Notes under the pieces: generated by a model | Database searches by the model: none | The model's input: the letters and a program-made list of their open reading frames with translations, nothing else | Told to the model about the DNA's origin: nothing | Program-made: the position numbers and the translations under genes | Part shown: piece after piece, positions 8,141 through 16,514 of the stretch | How the letters are laid out: every line of letters starts with the position of its first letter | Position numbering within the stretch: the first letter of the stretch is position 1 | Assembly: GCA_016793245.1 (NCBI GenBank) | Contig: JAEUHW010000072.1 | Coordinates: forward strand, 1-45,200 | Source: Planctomycetota bacterium | GTDB taxonomy: Bacteria > Planctomycetota > UBA1135 > JADKAF01 | Length of the DNA stretch: 45,200 nucleotides | Reading direction: 5' to 3'

Positions 8141-9103
8141 ATGCTGAGCACTACCCTTCGCGCGCTGATCACACTCGCGCTCTGTGCGGCGACGTCCTGG
8201 TCGCAGGCCGAGAAGCTGCACTGCGTCACCACCATCCCCGACCTCGCGGACTTCGTGCGCGAGATCGGCGGAGACGAGGTCACGGTGGAGTCCTTGGCCA
8301 CCGGCGCCGAGGACCTGCACAACGTCCCCGTGCGTCCGACCTTCCTCGTCCGGCTCCAGCGCGCCGATGTCTTCTTCCAGCTCGGCCTCGACGCCGAGGA
8401 GGCGTGGGTTCCCGCTCTGCTCGAGCAGTGCCGGAACCCGCGTATCCAACCGGGCAAGCCCGGCTTCGTGAACGGCGCCTGGAAGATCACGCCGCTCGAG
8501 GTCCCCGACTCGCTGAACCGCTCGCTCGGAAACCTCCATCCGCGCGGCAACCCGCACTTCAACATCGATCCGCTGCGCGGGCGCCAGCTCGTGATCAACG
8601 TGGCGACGGGGCTGATCCGCGTCCGCCCCGAGAAGGAGGACTACTTCAAGCAGCGCTTCGCGGCCTACAGCGCGAAGCTGAAGGCGAAGATCGACGAATG
8701 GAGCGAACTCGCGAAGCCGCTGAAGGGGAAGGAGCTGATCACCTTCCATCGCGACCTCTCCTATCTCGCCGAGCGCTACGAGTTCGTCGTCGTCGGAACC
8801 GTGGAGCCGAGAGTGGGCATCCCGCCGACGGGACCGCACGTGGCGCGGCTGATCGAGCTCATGAAGGAGCGCCAGGTGAAGGTGGTCGCGGCGGGCCACT
8901 ACTACGCGGCGCGGATGCCCGGTTCGATCGCCGAGGAGACGGGCTGCAAGGTGGTCACGACCTCGCTCTACGTGAACGGCGTCCCCGAGGCGTCGAGCTA
9001 CATCGCGATGGTCGACTACAACCTGAAGACGCTGCTGCGCGCCTTCGACTTGCCGACGGAGCTGCCGCCGAAGGAAGCGGCCCCGAAGAAGGACGGCGAG
9101 TGA
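8141..9103 (+). CDS. Metal ABC transporter substrate-binding protein (ZnuA-like)
   Basis: The 320-residue product has a signal peptide (MLSTTLRALITLALCAATSW, cleavage near SQA) and the cluster A-I solute-binding fold of Zn/Mn/Fe receptors. Probable metal ligands are the His in GAEDLHNVPVRP, in GNPHFNIDP and in LITFHRDLSYL, with a further acidic or His ligand late in the chain (AAGHYYAA). The long His/Asp loop of many ZnuA proteins is absent here. Its partners carry His-rich segments instead. The start ATG 8141 follows a GAGGA site. The stop overlaps the GTG of the ATPase gene (GTGA). It captures metal in the periplasm for the ABC permease. Zn is the most likely substrate, but Mn cannot be excluded. 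Confidence 0.88.
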   Translation: MLSTTLRALITLALCAATSWSQAEKLHCVTTIPDLADFVREIGGDEVTVESLATGAEDLHNVPVRPTFLVRLQRADVFFQLGLDAEEAWVPALLEQCRNPRIQPGKPGFVNGAWKITPLEVPDSLNRSLGNLHPRGNPHFNIDPLRGRQLVINVATGLIRVRPEKEDYFKQRFAAYSAKLKAKIDEWSELAKPLKGKELITFHRDLSYLAERYEFVVVGTVEPRVGIPPTGPHVARLIELMKERQVKVVAAGHYYAARMPGSIAEETGCKVVTTSLYVNGVPEASSYIAMVDYNLKTLLRAFDLPTELPPKEAAPKKDGE

Positions 9104-9783
9104 GCTCGCCCAGTCTCGCGCTGGAGCTCCGCGGCGCGTCCTTCGGCTACGAGGGACGCGCCGTGCTGCAGGGGCTCGATCTCGAGCTCGAGCGCGGGAT
9201 CTGCTACGGCTTGGTCGGGCCGAACGGCGCGGGTAAGACGACCTTGCTGCGCGGGTTGCTCGGTTCGCTCGCGCCTCTCGCGGGAACCCGCGTGCAGCAC
9301 GTGCAGCGGCTGCGCTACGTCCCGCAGCGCGAGACTCTCGACGCGGCTTGGCCGCTCCGCGTGCAGGACGTCGTCGAGACGGGGGCCTACGATCGCCTCG
9401 ATCTCTGGGGGCGCTTGCCGCGAGCCGCGCGCGAGCGCGCGCGCGCGACACTCCGCGAGCTCGGCCTCCAGGACTTGCGCCGCCGCTCCTTCTCGGAGCT
9501 CTCCGGAGGGCAGCGGCAGCGCGTGCTGCTCGCGCGCGCTCTCGCCGGCGAGCCCGAGGCGTTGCTCCTCGACGAGCCCACGAGCGGCGTCGACGAGGAG
9601 AGCAGCGCGCACATCTTGGAGCTCCTGCAGCGGCTCGCGCGCGAGCGCGGGCTCTGCATCGCGGTCGTCTCCCATCAGCGCGAAGCGCTGGAGGCCAGCG
9701 TGGACCGGCTCTTCGCGTTGCGCCACGGCGCGTTGCGCGAAGTCGAGCGGGGCGAACCGGCGCGCACGGAGGAGCCGCGATGA
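9100..9783 (+). CDS. Metal ABC transporter ATP-binding protein (ZnuC-like)
   Basis: The 227-residue ATPase has Walker A GPNGAGKTT (about residue 40), Q-loop YVPQRE, signature LSGGQRQR, Walker B ALLLDEPTSGVD and H-loop VVSHQ. This is a complete ABC nucleotide-binding domain. The order receptor-ATPase-permease and the neighbouring ABC-3 permease identify it as the energy subunit of the metal importer. It starts with GTG at 9100 in a GTGA overlap with the receptor gene, and its TGA overlaps the ATG of the permease gene (ATGA), so the three are translationally coupled. The C-terminal tail is short and charged. Confidence 0.9.
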   Translation: MSSPSLALELRGASFGYEGRAVLQGLDLELERGICYGLVGPNGAGKTTLLRGLLGSLAPLAGTRVQHVQRLRYVPQRETLDAAWPLRVQDVVETGAYDRLDLWGRLPRAARERARATLRELGLQDLRRRSFSELSGGQRQRVLLARALAGEPEALLLDEPTSGVDEESSAHILELLQRLARERGLCIAVVSHQREALEASVDRLFALRHGALREVERGEPARTEEPR

Positions 9784-10847
9784 GCACGTGGCATCTGCTG
9801 CTCGCGAGCGAGACCTCGCTGAGCGCGTGGGAGTACGCGCAGCGTTTTCCGCAGGTCTTCCTCGCCGCGCTGCTCTTCGGCTTCGTCTGTCCGCTCGTCG
9901 GCAGCTATCTCCTGCTGCGCCGGATGACGATGCTCGCGCTGGCGCTGCCGCAGCTCTGCATGGCGGGGATCGCCTGCGGCATCTTCTGCGCGCCGTGGAT
10001 CGCGCCATGGTTCCTCGACGACCACGGCCATGCGCATGGAGCGCACGACCGCGAAGCGCTGCCGGCCGAGGCCGAAGCGCTGCAGAGCGAGCTCGAGCAG
10101 CTCGCCGGAATGGTCGGCGCGGATGCCGGGCCGAGCGCGAGCGAGCACGCGCCGCACGACGCTCCGCTGGGCCTCGGGCACGAGGTCTTCCACGCCGATC
10201 CGCGCTACGAGCTCGCCTGGGCGCTGCTGTCGGCGGGGCTCGGCCTGCTCGTGTTGCATCTCCTCGGGCGGCGCGGCGTGCTCTCCGCGGACGCGCGCAT
10301 CGCGGGGCTCTTCTCCGCCTCGAGCGCGCTGACGTTGCTCTTCGTCGCCGAGAGCGGACTCGGGCGCGAGCACGTGGAGCACATCGTGCGCGGCGATCTC
10401 GTCGAGATCGCGCGCGCCGACTTCCCGCTCTTCTTAGCGCTCTTCGGGGGTGCTGCGCTCTTCCTCTCGCTTTACCGCCGACCGCTGATGCTGATCGGCT
10501 GGGATCGCGAGAGCGCGCGCGTGCTCGGCTTGCGCGTCCGGCTCTGGGAGCTCGGCTTCTCCGTCGCGATCGGCGTCGTGATCGGCGTCGGCGTGCTCGT
10601 CGCCGGGCCGATCGTGCTCTTCGCGCTGCTCGTGCTGCCGACGATCGCCGCGCGGCGCTTCGCGCGGAGCTTCGGCCGCCAGCTCCTGCTCGCGAGCCTC
10701 TGCGGCGGAGCGGCGACGACGCTCGGCTTCGCCGCGGCGATCCCGCTCGACTGGATCCTCGGGCCGACGATCGCGCTCGCGGCGCTGACGCTGCTCGGCG
10801 TCAGCGCCGCGTGCGGACTTCTGGTCAGCCGATCGTCGTCAGGATGA
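9780..10847 (+). CDS. Metal ABC transporter permease (ZnuB/ABC-3 family) with a His-rich loop
   Basis: The 355-residue membrane protein has the ABC-3 permease pattern, with about 8-9 hydrophobic segments, including GPIVLFALLVLPTIAARRFA near the C-terminus. Between early helices it carries an unusual hydrophilic insert of about 70 residues, beginning DDHGHAHGAHDREALPAEAE and ending GHEVFHADP, rich in His, Asp and Glu. Such a loop may bind metal at the membrane surface. Usual family length is 260-290, so the insert explains the excess. The 3' end overlaps the convergent secreted-protein gene by 23 bp, with no inverted repeat between them. Confidence 0.88.
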   Translation: MSTWHLLLASETSLSAWEYAQRFPQVFLAALLFGFVCPLVGSYLLLRRMTMLALALPQLCMAGIACGIFCAPWIAPWFLDDHGHAHGAHDREALPAEAEALQSELEQLAGMVGADAGPSASEHAPHDAPLGLGHEVFHADPRYELAWALLSAGLGLLVLHLLGRRGVLSADARIAGLFSASSALTLLFVAESGLGREHVEHIVRGDLVEIARADFPLFLALFGGAALFLSLYRRPLMLIGWDRESARVLGLRVRLWELGFSVAIGVVIGVGVLVAGPIVLFALLVLPTIAARRFARSFGRQLLLASLCGGAATTLGFAAAIPLDWILGPTIALAALTLLGVSAACGLLVSRSSSG

Positions 10848-12639
10848 GCTGCGTCGTGCTGAGCTGCGCCGGCGCGCCCGCGCTGCAGCCCGCGCTTCCG
10901 CCGTAGTCGACGCCCTGCACGAAGAAGACCGCGCCGACGAGCAGCGGATCGCAGGGGATCGCGGCCTGGAGCGTACCGGTCTGCAAGCTCCCGAGATCCG
11001 GGAGCACGCGCAGGGAGCAGCCCGCCGAGCAGAGCGGGAAGTTGATCTGCGAGAGACCCAGCAGCAGGAACGGCAGGCCTTCGACGTTGCTGAGCGAGTA
11101 CTGCACGGACCCGCCGATGGTCGGGTTGCCGCTCGCTTGCAGGCCGACGTTGCCGCAGCTCGCTCCGATGCCGAAGAACGAGCCGTTGTTGCTCGGCGTC
11201 TCCTCGATGCGCAGGGAGAAAGCGCCGGTCGCGCCGCTGAAGCCGCCGACGCGCACGAGGTAGCTGCGCCCCATCTCCACCGCCAGATCGATGCGCGAGC
11301 TGAAGCTGGCGCAGCCGTCGTCGTTGCAGGCGAGCGAGCTCAGGTTCGAGCACGGTCCGGTGAAGATCTCCATCGTCGTGTCGAAGGACGCGAGGCCGCA
11401 GGTCTCGAAGCGGGCGTTGCCGCTGCAGGGGGCGACGTAGCGGAACCAGACGTCGTTGCCGCCCGAGCCGCAGGTCCAGACCGGCTGCGAGGTCGAGGCG
11501 CCGACGGAGCTATGCGTCGCGCTCGTGCCGGCGAAGACCGGGATGGCGTCGCAGCAGTCGTTGGCCGCCGTCTGCACGTGGATCGCGGGGATCACCCAGC
11601 GCGCTTGCGGATCGAGCGCATGGACATCGACGCGATCGAAGCTCGCCCCGCTCATGTAGAAGTAGCGCGGGTTCGCGGAGGTCGTGTTGCCTGTGATCAC
11701 CGTCTCGAGCAGCGCGTTCCCGTCGTAGAACTCGAGGGCGAAGGAGCCGGTCCAGTCGCCGATCGAGATGCCGAAGGCCTGCGCACGAGCGACATCGAAG
11801 CGCGCATGGAAGGGCTGGTAGACCCCGCTCGGGTTCACCAGCGCGATCTGGTTGTTGGCGTTCCGCGCGAGCGCTCGGCCCTGCGTGGTGTTCACGTCGT
11901 AGACCGAGAGCGGTTGCCCGTTGGCGGTCAGAGCGACGTTTCTCAAGTTTGCCGGCATCGGGGTTCCAGCGGCGTTCAGCGCCGCCAGGTTCGTGGCGCC
12001 CGCGGCTCCGACCGTATCCATGTCGATCGTGCTGTGCAGGCCCGGGAAGAACGGCAGCTCGGAAACCTCGATGCCGGTCTCGATGTAGAGGTCGGTGATG
12101 ACGAAGCCGTCGCTGCCGATGCGGCGCAAGTCGACGCGATCGAACGAGTTGCCGCTCATGCGGAATCGCTGAACCTGGGCGGCACTCGAGATCGGGGAAG
12201 TGGTCGTCGAAGCGAGTAGATTCGCACCGCGATAGAAGTCCAAGACGAGGCCGTCCGCGTAGTCGCCGATCCCGAAGCCGATCTCCGTGCACAGCGTGGA
12301 GAGGTCGATGCGCAGATTGCCGATCGTGAAGCTGCCGTTCACATCGACGAGAGTGAGGCCGGAGCCGCTCCAGCCGAGCGCGCGTCCCCGCGAAGTGTGG
12401 AAGTCGTAGCCATCGCTGCCTCCGCTGGAAGAGAAGCTCAGATTCGCGATGCCCACGCTGCAGGGAGTTCCCGCCAGGCGCAGGGCGAGAAGCGAGATGG
12501 GGCCGGCGGCTCCGGCGTCATCGAAGTCGAGGATGGAGTGGGGGACGCTGAGCGCTGGAATCGCGCTGATCGTCTGCGCGAAGGTCGGCGCCGCGAGGGC
12601 GCACGCGGCGAAGCCGCTGGCGAAGAGTCGAGAGTACAT
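10825..12639 (-). CDS. Large secreted protein with duplicated domain and planctomycete-type C-terminal region
   Basis: The 604-residue protein has a signal peptide (MYSRLFASGFAACALAAPTF, cleavage near AQ). Two related modules of about 165 residues follow. Module 1 (about 25-200) has ILDFDDAGAAGPISLLAL and FRMSGNSFDRVDLRRI. Module 2 (about 205-385) has TIDMDTVGAAGATNLAAL and FYMSGASFDRVDVHAL. A Cys-rich PPC/CUB-like domain comes next (VWTCGSGGNDVWFRYVAPCS, about 405-500). The C-terminal ~100 residues (FFGIGASCGNVGLQASGNP onward) resemble a region recurring in planctomycete exported proteins. The start is set by GGAGGAA six bases before the ATG. A hairpin overlaps this site. The function is unknown; surface or extracellular location is likely. 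Confidence 0.8.
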   Translation of the reverse strand: MYSRLFASGFAACALAAPTFAQTISAIPALSVPHSILDFDDAGAAGPISLLALRLAGTPCSVGIANLSFSSSGGSDGYDFHTSRGRALGWSGSGLTLVDVNGSFTIGNLRIDLSTLCTEIGFGIGDYADGLVLDFYRGANLLASTTTSPISSAAQVQRFRMSGNSFDRVDLRRIGSDGFVITDLYIETGIEVSELPFFPGLHSTIDMDTVGAAGATNLAALNAAGTPMPANLRNVALTANGQPLSVYDVNTTQGRALARNANNQIALVNPSGVYQPFHARFDVARAQAFGISIGDWTGSFALEFYDGNALLETVITGNTTSANPRYFYMSGASFDRVDVHALDPQARWVIPAIHVQTAANDCCDAIPVFAGTSATHSSVGASTSQPVWTCGSGGNDVWFRYVAPCSGNARFETCGLASFDTTMEIFTGPCSNLSSLACNDDGCASFSSRIDLAVEMGRSYLVRVGGFSGATGAFSLRIEETPSNNGSFFGIGASCGNVGLQASGNPTIGGSVQYSLSNVEGLPFLLLGLSQINFPLCSAGCSLRVLPDLGSLQTGTLQAAIPCDPLLVGAVFFVQGVDYGGSAGCSAGAPAQLSTTQLILTTIG

Positions 12640-12645
12640 GGGTTC

Positions 12646-12665
12646 CTCCGTGGGAGTACACGGAG
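12646..12665 (-). promoter_or_regulatory. Hairpin overlapping the Shine-Dalgarno site of the secreted-protein gene
   Basis: On the minus strand CTCCGTG, a 6-nt loop and CACGGAG form a perfect 7-bp stem. Its 3' arm contains the GGAG of the GGAGGAA ribosome-binding site for the ATG at 12639. The stem could limit translation until opened. Confidence 0.4.
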
Positions 12666-12725
12666 CCCATGCCCTGCCGGAGAGCGGGAAAACGTGCGGC
12701 GTGGGATCGCGCGCGGGATTCGCTC

Positions 12726-12742
12726 GAGCGCGAGGCGCGCTC
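12726..12742 (-). terminator. Short perfect hairpin after the SLOG-like gene
   Basis: GAGCGCG (12726-12732), loop AGG, CGCGCTC (12736-12742) form a 7-bp stem 3 bp past the stop codon of the minus-strand gene ending at 12746. There is no U-run on the transcript, so termination is plausible but not certain. Confidence 0.4.
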
Positions 12743-12745
12743 CGC

Positions 12746-14665
12746 TCAGGAGCGCCGCGCGCGCAGCACGGCCTCGCCCGCGGCGCCCACCACGGCGCGG
12801 ATCTCGCTCTCCGCGCTCGCGAGCTCGGCGCTGGCACCGGCCAGCGCGGCACGCTCGCCTCGAGCGATCAGGTCTTCGAGCGCGAGCCGTGCGTGGCGCA
12901 GAGCTAGCTGCTCAGCGCTTCGGTCGCGTTCGCTCTCGCGGCCCAAGAGCCGATCGAGGAACGCGACCGCGAGCAGCCCCGGCACCAGCAGCAGGCTGGC
13001 GAAGAGCAACGCCAGCTCGAACGCGTTGGCGTAGCGCGTGTGCGGCGCGCGGGCCTCGCTGCAGGCGATCGCGAGCCAGAGCAGGATCGCGGCCAGCGGC
13101 AACGCGGCTTGGAGCTGCGCGGAGAGCGTGGCCATCCCGCGGCGCACGCTCCAGCCGAGATCCGCGGCGCGCGGGCCGAGCGCCAAGCCGAAGAGCGCGA
13201 ACGAGAGCACGACCAGCGGTGCGGCGGGGCGCAGCTCCGCGCGGCCGGAGAGCAGGCACGCGCCCGTCGCGACGAGCATCGTCACTCCGGCGAGGAGCGC
13301 GATCCGCACGGGCTCGGCGAAGCCTTCGGCGCAGCGCCGTTGCTGTTCCGTGCGCAGCTCCGCGGCGCGCTCCGTCGCGCCGATCCAAGCGCGGAGTTGC
13401 GCGCGGTAGAGGCGGATGCGCTTCAGCGCGGGCAGCGCGGCGACGGCTGCGGCGATGCGCGGAAGCTCGAGCGCGATCGGGGCGAGGAGGCTCCGCGGCG
13501 CGATCGAACACGCGCTATCGCGATCGACGCCGCAGGCCGCCCAGGCGAACTGCACGCGCGCGGCCTCTGCCGCGCCGCGAAGGGCGCGGCTGCGGTCGCT
13601 GCGCGCGCTCTTCGTCTGGACGTAGAAGAGCGCCAGGGCGCTGACGCCCGCTAGCCCGCCCACGACGAACGCCGCGAAGCGAGCGGCCGCGCTGAGATCG
13701 CGATGCCCGAAGAGGAGCAGGCCGATCACGGCCAACAGAGCCAAGCCCATCGTGCGCCGCTCGAGCCGCGGCATCAACGCCGCGGCGGCGCGCTCCGTCC
13801 GCGCGTGCAGCCCCGCGATCTCGCGAAGGTCGACGACGAGCTGCGTTCCGCCCGCGCCTCGCAGTTCGGCCTCGAGGTCTTGCGCCTCGGCGGCGCTGCA
13901 CTCGAGCAGATGGTGGAAGTGCGCTTGCGCTTCCTTCGGCGCGAGGTGCGCTTCGTAGCGCTCGAGCTCGAGGAACTCATCGATCTCTTGCGCGGCCTCG
14001 AGATGCTGCGCGAGGCTCCGCTCACGTAGCTCTCGCAGCGCTTGCGCCGTCGGCGCAGATAGCGGCTCGGCGGCGGCCGCGGCGCGCGGCCAATCCAGCG
14101 CGTCGAGGAGCAGGCGGAGCGGCCCGAGCATCGTCGAGGGCTCGCCGTGCGCTGCGCCGAGCGGCAGATGGAACAACGGCCCCCGGCTCCCGCTGCGCGC
14201 GCTCGTCGGCGTGGGGGCGCCGCTCTTGAGCCAACTCTCGGCCAGTCGCGCGGCCTCACTTGGTGCGGCTTCGCTCGCGGTCTCGCAGATGGCGATGAGT
14301 ATGTGGCTGAGCCGCTCGCAGTGGGGCGCTGCGCGCCAGCTCAGGCGCGACAGCGGATCGGCTTGCTGTAGCTCCTCGATGACGCGGATCGCGAGCGGAT
14401 CCGCGCCCGGACCGGGGTTCGTCAGGAGGACGAGGTCGGCCTCCGCGAGCCCGCTCCAGCGAGCGAGCTGTGAGCTCAGGCTCGGATCGCCGAGCTCCTC
14501 GACGAGGCGCGCACCGAGCGTCTGGCCGCGGCGCTCGGGATCTTCGGCGCTCGCGCCGTAGCGCAGGAAGCGGAGGAGGAGGCGCAGCTTCCTGGCGAGC
14601 GCGGGCTGCGCGCTCGCGGGGATCTCCGGGCGGCTGACGATGCCGACGATCAGGGCGGGACGCAT
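12746..14665 (-). CDS. SLOG-like sensor domain fused to a membrane domain
   Basis: The 639-residue protein starts MRPALIVGIVSRPEIP. The first ~190 residues follow the pattern of SLOG/Rossmann-like nucleotide-sensor domains: a beta strand with VGIVSRPE, then SGLAEADLVLLTNPGPGADP, then LSHILIAICET, and RGPLFHLPLG where relatives have GPVYHI. This match is by recognised pattern only. A helical segment (about 195-300) leads to paired membrane spans (TMGLALLAVIGLLLFG and FAAFVVGGLAGVSALALFYV). Further membrane spans occur at about 455-580, ending in a charged helix. A sensor joined to a multi-span region recalls SLATT/DUF4231-type proteins from nucleotide-signalling conflict systems. No synthase gene is adjacent, so a defence role is speculative. 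The start codon precedes a 24-bp direct repeat pair upstream. Confidence 0.55.
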   Translation of the reverse strand: MRPALIVGIVSRPEIPASAQPALARKLRLLLRFLRYGASAEDPERRGQTLGARLVEELGDPSLSSQLARWSGLAEADLVLLTNPGPGADPLAIRVIEELQQADPLSRLSWRAAPHCERLSHILIAICETASEAAPSEAARLAESWLKSGAPTPTSARSGSRGPLFHLPLGAAHGEPSTMLGPLRLLLDALDWPRAAAAAEPLSAPTAQALRELRERSLAQHLEAAQEIDEFLELERYEAHLAPKEAQAHFHHLLECSAAEAQDLEAELRGAGGTQLVVDLREIAGLHARTERAAAALMPRLERRTMGLALLAVIGLLLFGHRDLSAAARFAAFVVGGLAGVSALALFYVQTKSARSDRSRALRGAAEAARVQFAWAACGVDRDSACSIAPRSLLAPIALELPRIAAAVAALPALKRIRLYRAQLRAWIGATERAAELRTEQQRRCAEGFAEPVRIALLAGVTMLVATGACLLSGRAELRPAAPLVVLSFALFGLALGPRAADLGWSVRRGMATLSAQLQAALPLAAILLWLAIACSEARAPHTRYANAFELALLFASLLLVPGLLAVAFLDRLLGRESERDRSAEQLALRHARLALEDLIARGERAALAGASAELASAESEIRAVVGAAGEAVLRARRS

Positions 14666-14702
14666 GAGCTCTACTCTCGCGCTTCAGGTCGCGCCGGGAG
14701 CA

Positions 14703-14763
14703 GCCGCGGTGCGCGCGGCGCGACCATGAACCAAGTGCCGCCGCGGCGCGCGCGGCGCGACCA
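14703..14763. repeat. 24-bp direct repeat pair
   Basis: Copies at 14703-14726 and 14740-14763 differ at one base and share GCGCGCGGCGCGACCA. The period is 37 bp. They lie between the citrate synthase stop and the start of the SLOG-like gene, so they sit in the latter's leader or promoter region. Confidence 0.6.
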
Positions 14764-14775
14764 AGGACCGCGGCA

Positions 14776-14791
14776 GGGGGAGATGCTCCCC
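14776..14791 (-). terminator. Weak hairpin downstream of citrate synthase
   Basis: GGGGAG-ATG-CTCCCC forms a 6-bp stem 15 bp past the gltA stop on the minus strand. There is no U-run. This is a weak candidate terminator. Confidence 0.3.
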
Positions 14792-14805
14792 TCAGAACCG
14801 AGAGA

Positions 14806-16137
14806 CTAGCTCCGCTGATCCATCGCCACGTACGTGCGCTTCGTCGCGCCCTGGTAGATCTGGCGCGGGCGACCGATGCGGAACTGCGGGTCCTTCCGCA
14901 TCTCGAGCCAGTGCGCGATCCAACCGGGCAGACGTCCGAGCGCGAACATCACCGTGAACATGTTCACCGGGATGCCGATCGCCTTGTAGATGACGCCTGA
15001 GTAGAAGTCGACGTTCGGGTAGAGGCCGCGGCTCACGAAGTACTCGTCGCGCAGCGCGATCTCCTCCAGCTTCATCGCGATGTCGAGGAGCTGGCTCGAG
15101 CCGCCCATGCGCGCGAGGATGCCCGGGCAGAGCTTCTTCAGGATCGCGGCGCGCGGGTCGTAGCTCTTGTAGACGCGGTGGCCGAAGCCCATGAGGCGCG
15201 TCGTGTCGTTCTTGTCCTTCGCGCGCGTCAGGAACTTCTCGGCGCTGCCCTCGGAGGCGGCGATCTGCTCCAGCATCTCGATCACCTCTTGGTTCGCGCC
15301 GCCGTGCAGCGAGCCCCAGAGAGCGGAGATGCCGGCCGAGATGCTCGCGTAGAGGTTCGCGCGCGAGGAGCCGACCATGCGCACCGTGCTCGTCGAGCAG
15401 TTCTGCTCGTGATCCGCGTGCAGGATCATGAGCACGTCGAGGGCGCGGGCGACCAGCGGGTCGACGTGGTAGGGCTCGCACGGCACCGAGAACATCATGC
15501 GCAGGAAGTTCGAGCAGTAGTCGAGGTTGTTGCTCGGGTAGACCTGCGGCTGGCCGAGGGAGTGCTTGTAGCTCCGCGCGGCGATCGTCGGCAGCTTCGC
15601 GAGCAGGCGGACCACGGAGCGGCGCACTTCTTCGTCGCTCTCGTTCGCTTGGTAGAAGGTCGCCAGCGCACCGACCGCGGCGGCGCAGCTCGGCATCGGG
15701 TGGGCGTCCTTGGGGAGCGATCCGAAGAAGCGCGAGAAGTCCTCGTGCAGCATCGTGTGGATCGTGATCTCCTGCGTGAAGCTCTCGACCTCCGACTTGG
15801 TCGGCAGCTCGCCCTGGATCAGGAGATAGGCGACCTCGAGGAAGGTGCTGCGCTCGGCCAGCTCCTCGATCGGGTAGCCGCGGTAGCGCAGGATGCCCCG
15901 CTCCCCGTCGATGAAGGTGATCGAGCTCTGGCAGGCGCCGGTGTTTCCGTAGCCGTTGTCGAGCGTGATCAGCCCGGACGCGGTGCGCAGTTTCGAGATA
16001 TCGACGGCGCGCTCGCCTTCGGTGCCGGCCACGACCGGGAAGTCGTAGCTCTTGCCTTCGAACTGCAAGGTAGCCTTGCCGGTGGGCCCAGCAGGCTTCT
16101 CAGCGGTGGACTTCTCAGCGGTGGTCTTCTCGGACAT
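14806..16137 (-). CDS. gltA: Citrate synthase (type II, hexameric class)
   Basis: The 443-residue enzyme condenses oxaloacetate and acetyl-CoA at the entry of the TCA cycle. Visible motifs are the oxaloacetate-binding His in WGSLHGGANQ, the second active-site His in GFGHRVYKSYDPRA, and the catalytic Asp in NVDFYSGVIY. LHADHEQNCSTSTVRMVGSS is also typical. The N-terminus has a short Lys/Thr/Glu/Ala extension with an internal DNA repeat (TAEKSTAEK) before the conserved LQFEGKSYDFPVV. Length fits type II enzymes. The gene is divergent from the S1-protein gene across a 377-bp gap. An aconitase-family gene lies about 1.8 kb away. Confidence 0.97.
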   Translation of the reverse strand: MSEKTTAEKSTAEKPAGPTGKATLQFEGKSYDFPVVAGTEGERAVDISKLRTASGLITLDNGYGNTGACQSSITFIDGERGILRYRGYPIEELAERSTFLEVAYLLIQGELPTKSEVESFTQEITIHTMLHEDFSRFFGSLPKDAHPMPSCAAAVGALATFYQANESDEEVRRSVVRLLAKLPTIAARSYKHSLGQPQVYPSNNLDYCSNFLRMMFSVPCEPYHVDPLVARALDVLMILHADHEQNCSTSTVRMVGSSRANLYASISAGISALWGSLHGGANQEVIEMLEQIAASEGSAEKFLTRAKDKNDTTRLMGFGHRVYKSYDPRAAILKKLCPGILARMGGSSQLLDIAMKLEEIALRDEYFVSRGLYPNVDFYSGVIYKAIGIPVNMFTVMFALGRLPGWIAHWLEMRKDPQFRIGRPRQIYQGATKRTYVAMDQRS

Positions 16138-16514
16138 CGTGCGTTCTCGGGGTCTGCTGGAGACGCGCGCCCGAGGGAGGCCACGGTCTCTGTGGGGCCA
16201 CGGCTTCTGGGGCAGGCGCGCTCGACCGGTTGGCAGGCTCGGAGCTCCGCTGCGGGGACGGCGATCGTCGTGTCCGCACCGTCGATTCCTCAGCCTTCCG
16301 TGTACACGAGCGCGGCCCGTTTTTCCATGCCGTGAATCGGGAACTCACGAGAACTCGATTGCCGTCCTTCGAGCGAGCCTCGTAGGATCCTCCGCCCCTC
16401 GCGCGGGGCGGCCGCTCCGCCGCGTGCCGCCCGGAGACGCGCGACCTCCGCATCCACCCACCCGCTCCCTCCTCTCCTTCTCGACCTCGGCGCCTATCGC
16501 CGGCGGTCCGCACC
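16138..16514. other. 377-bp divergent intergenic region (gltA / S1 protein)
   Basis: No convincing gene is seen here. A minus-strand frame of 66 codons (16345-16545) is Arg/Gly-rich, overlaps the S1 start and looks like a GC shadow. A candidate plus-strand promoter is listed separately. The last ~60 bases before the S1 ATG are pyrimidine-rich and lack a clear Shine-Dalgarno site. Confidence 0.5.
16359..16388 (+). promoter_or_regulatory. Candidate sigma-70-type promoter of the S1-protein gene
   Basis: TTGCCG (16359-16364) and TAGGAT (16383-16388) are separated by 18 bp and match four of six bases at each box. This would give a leader of about 120 nt before the ATG at 16515. It is a weak call from consensus alone. 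Confidence 0.3.
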
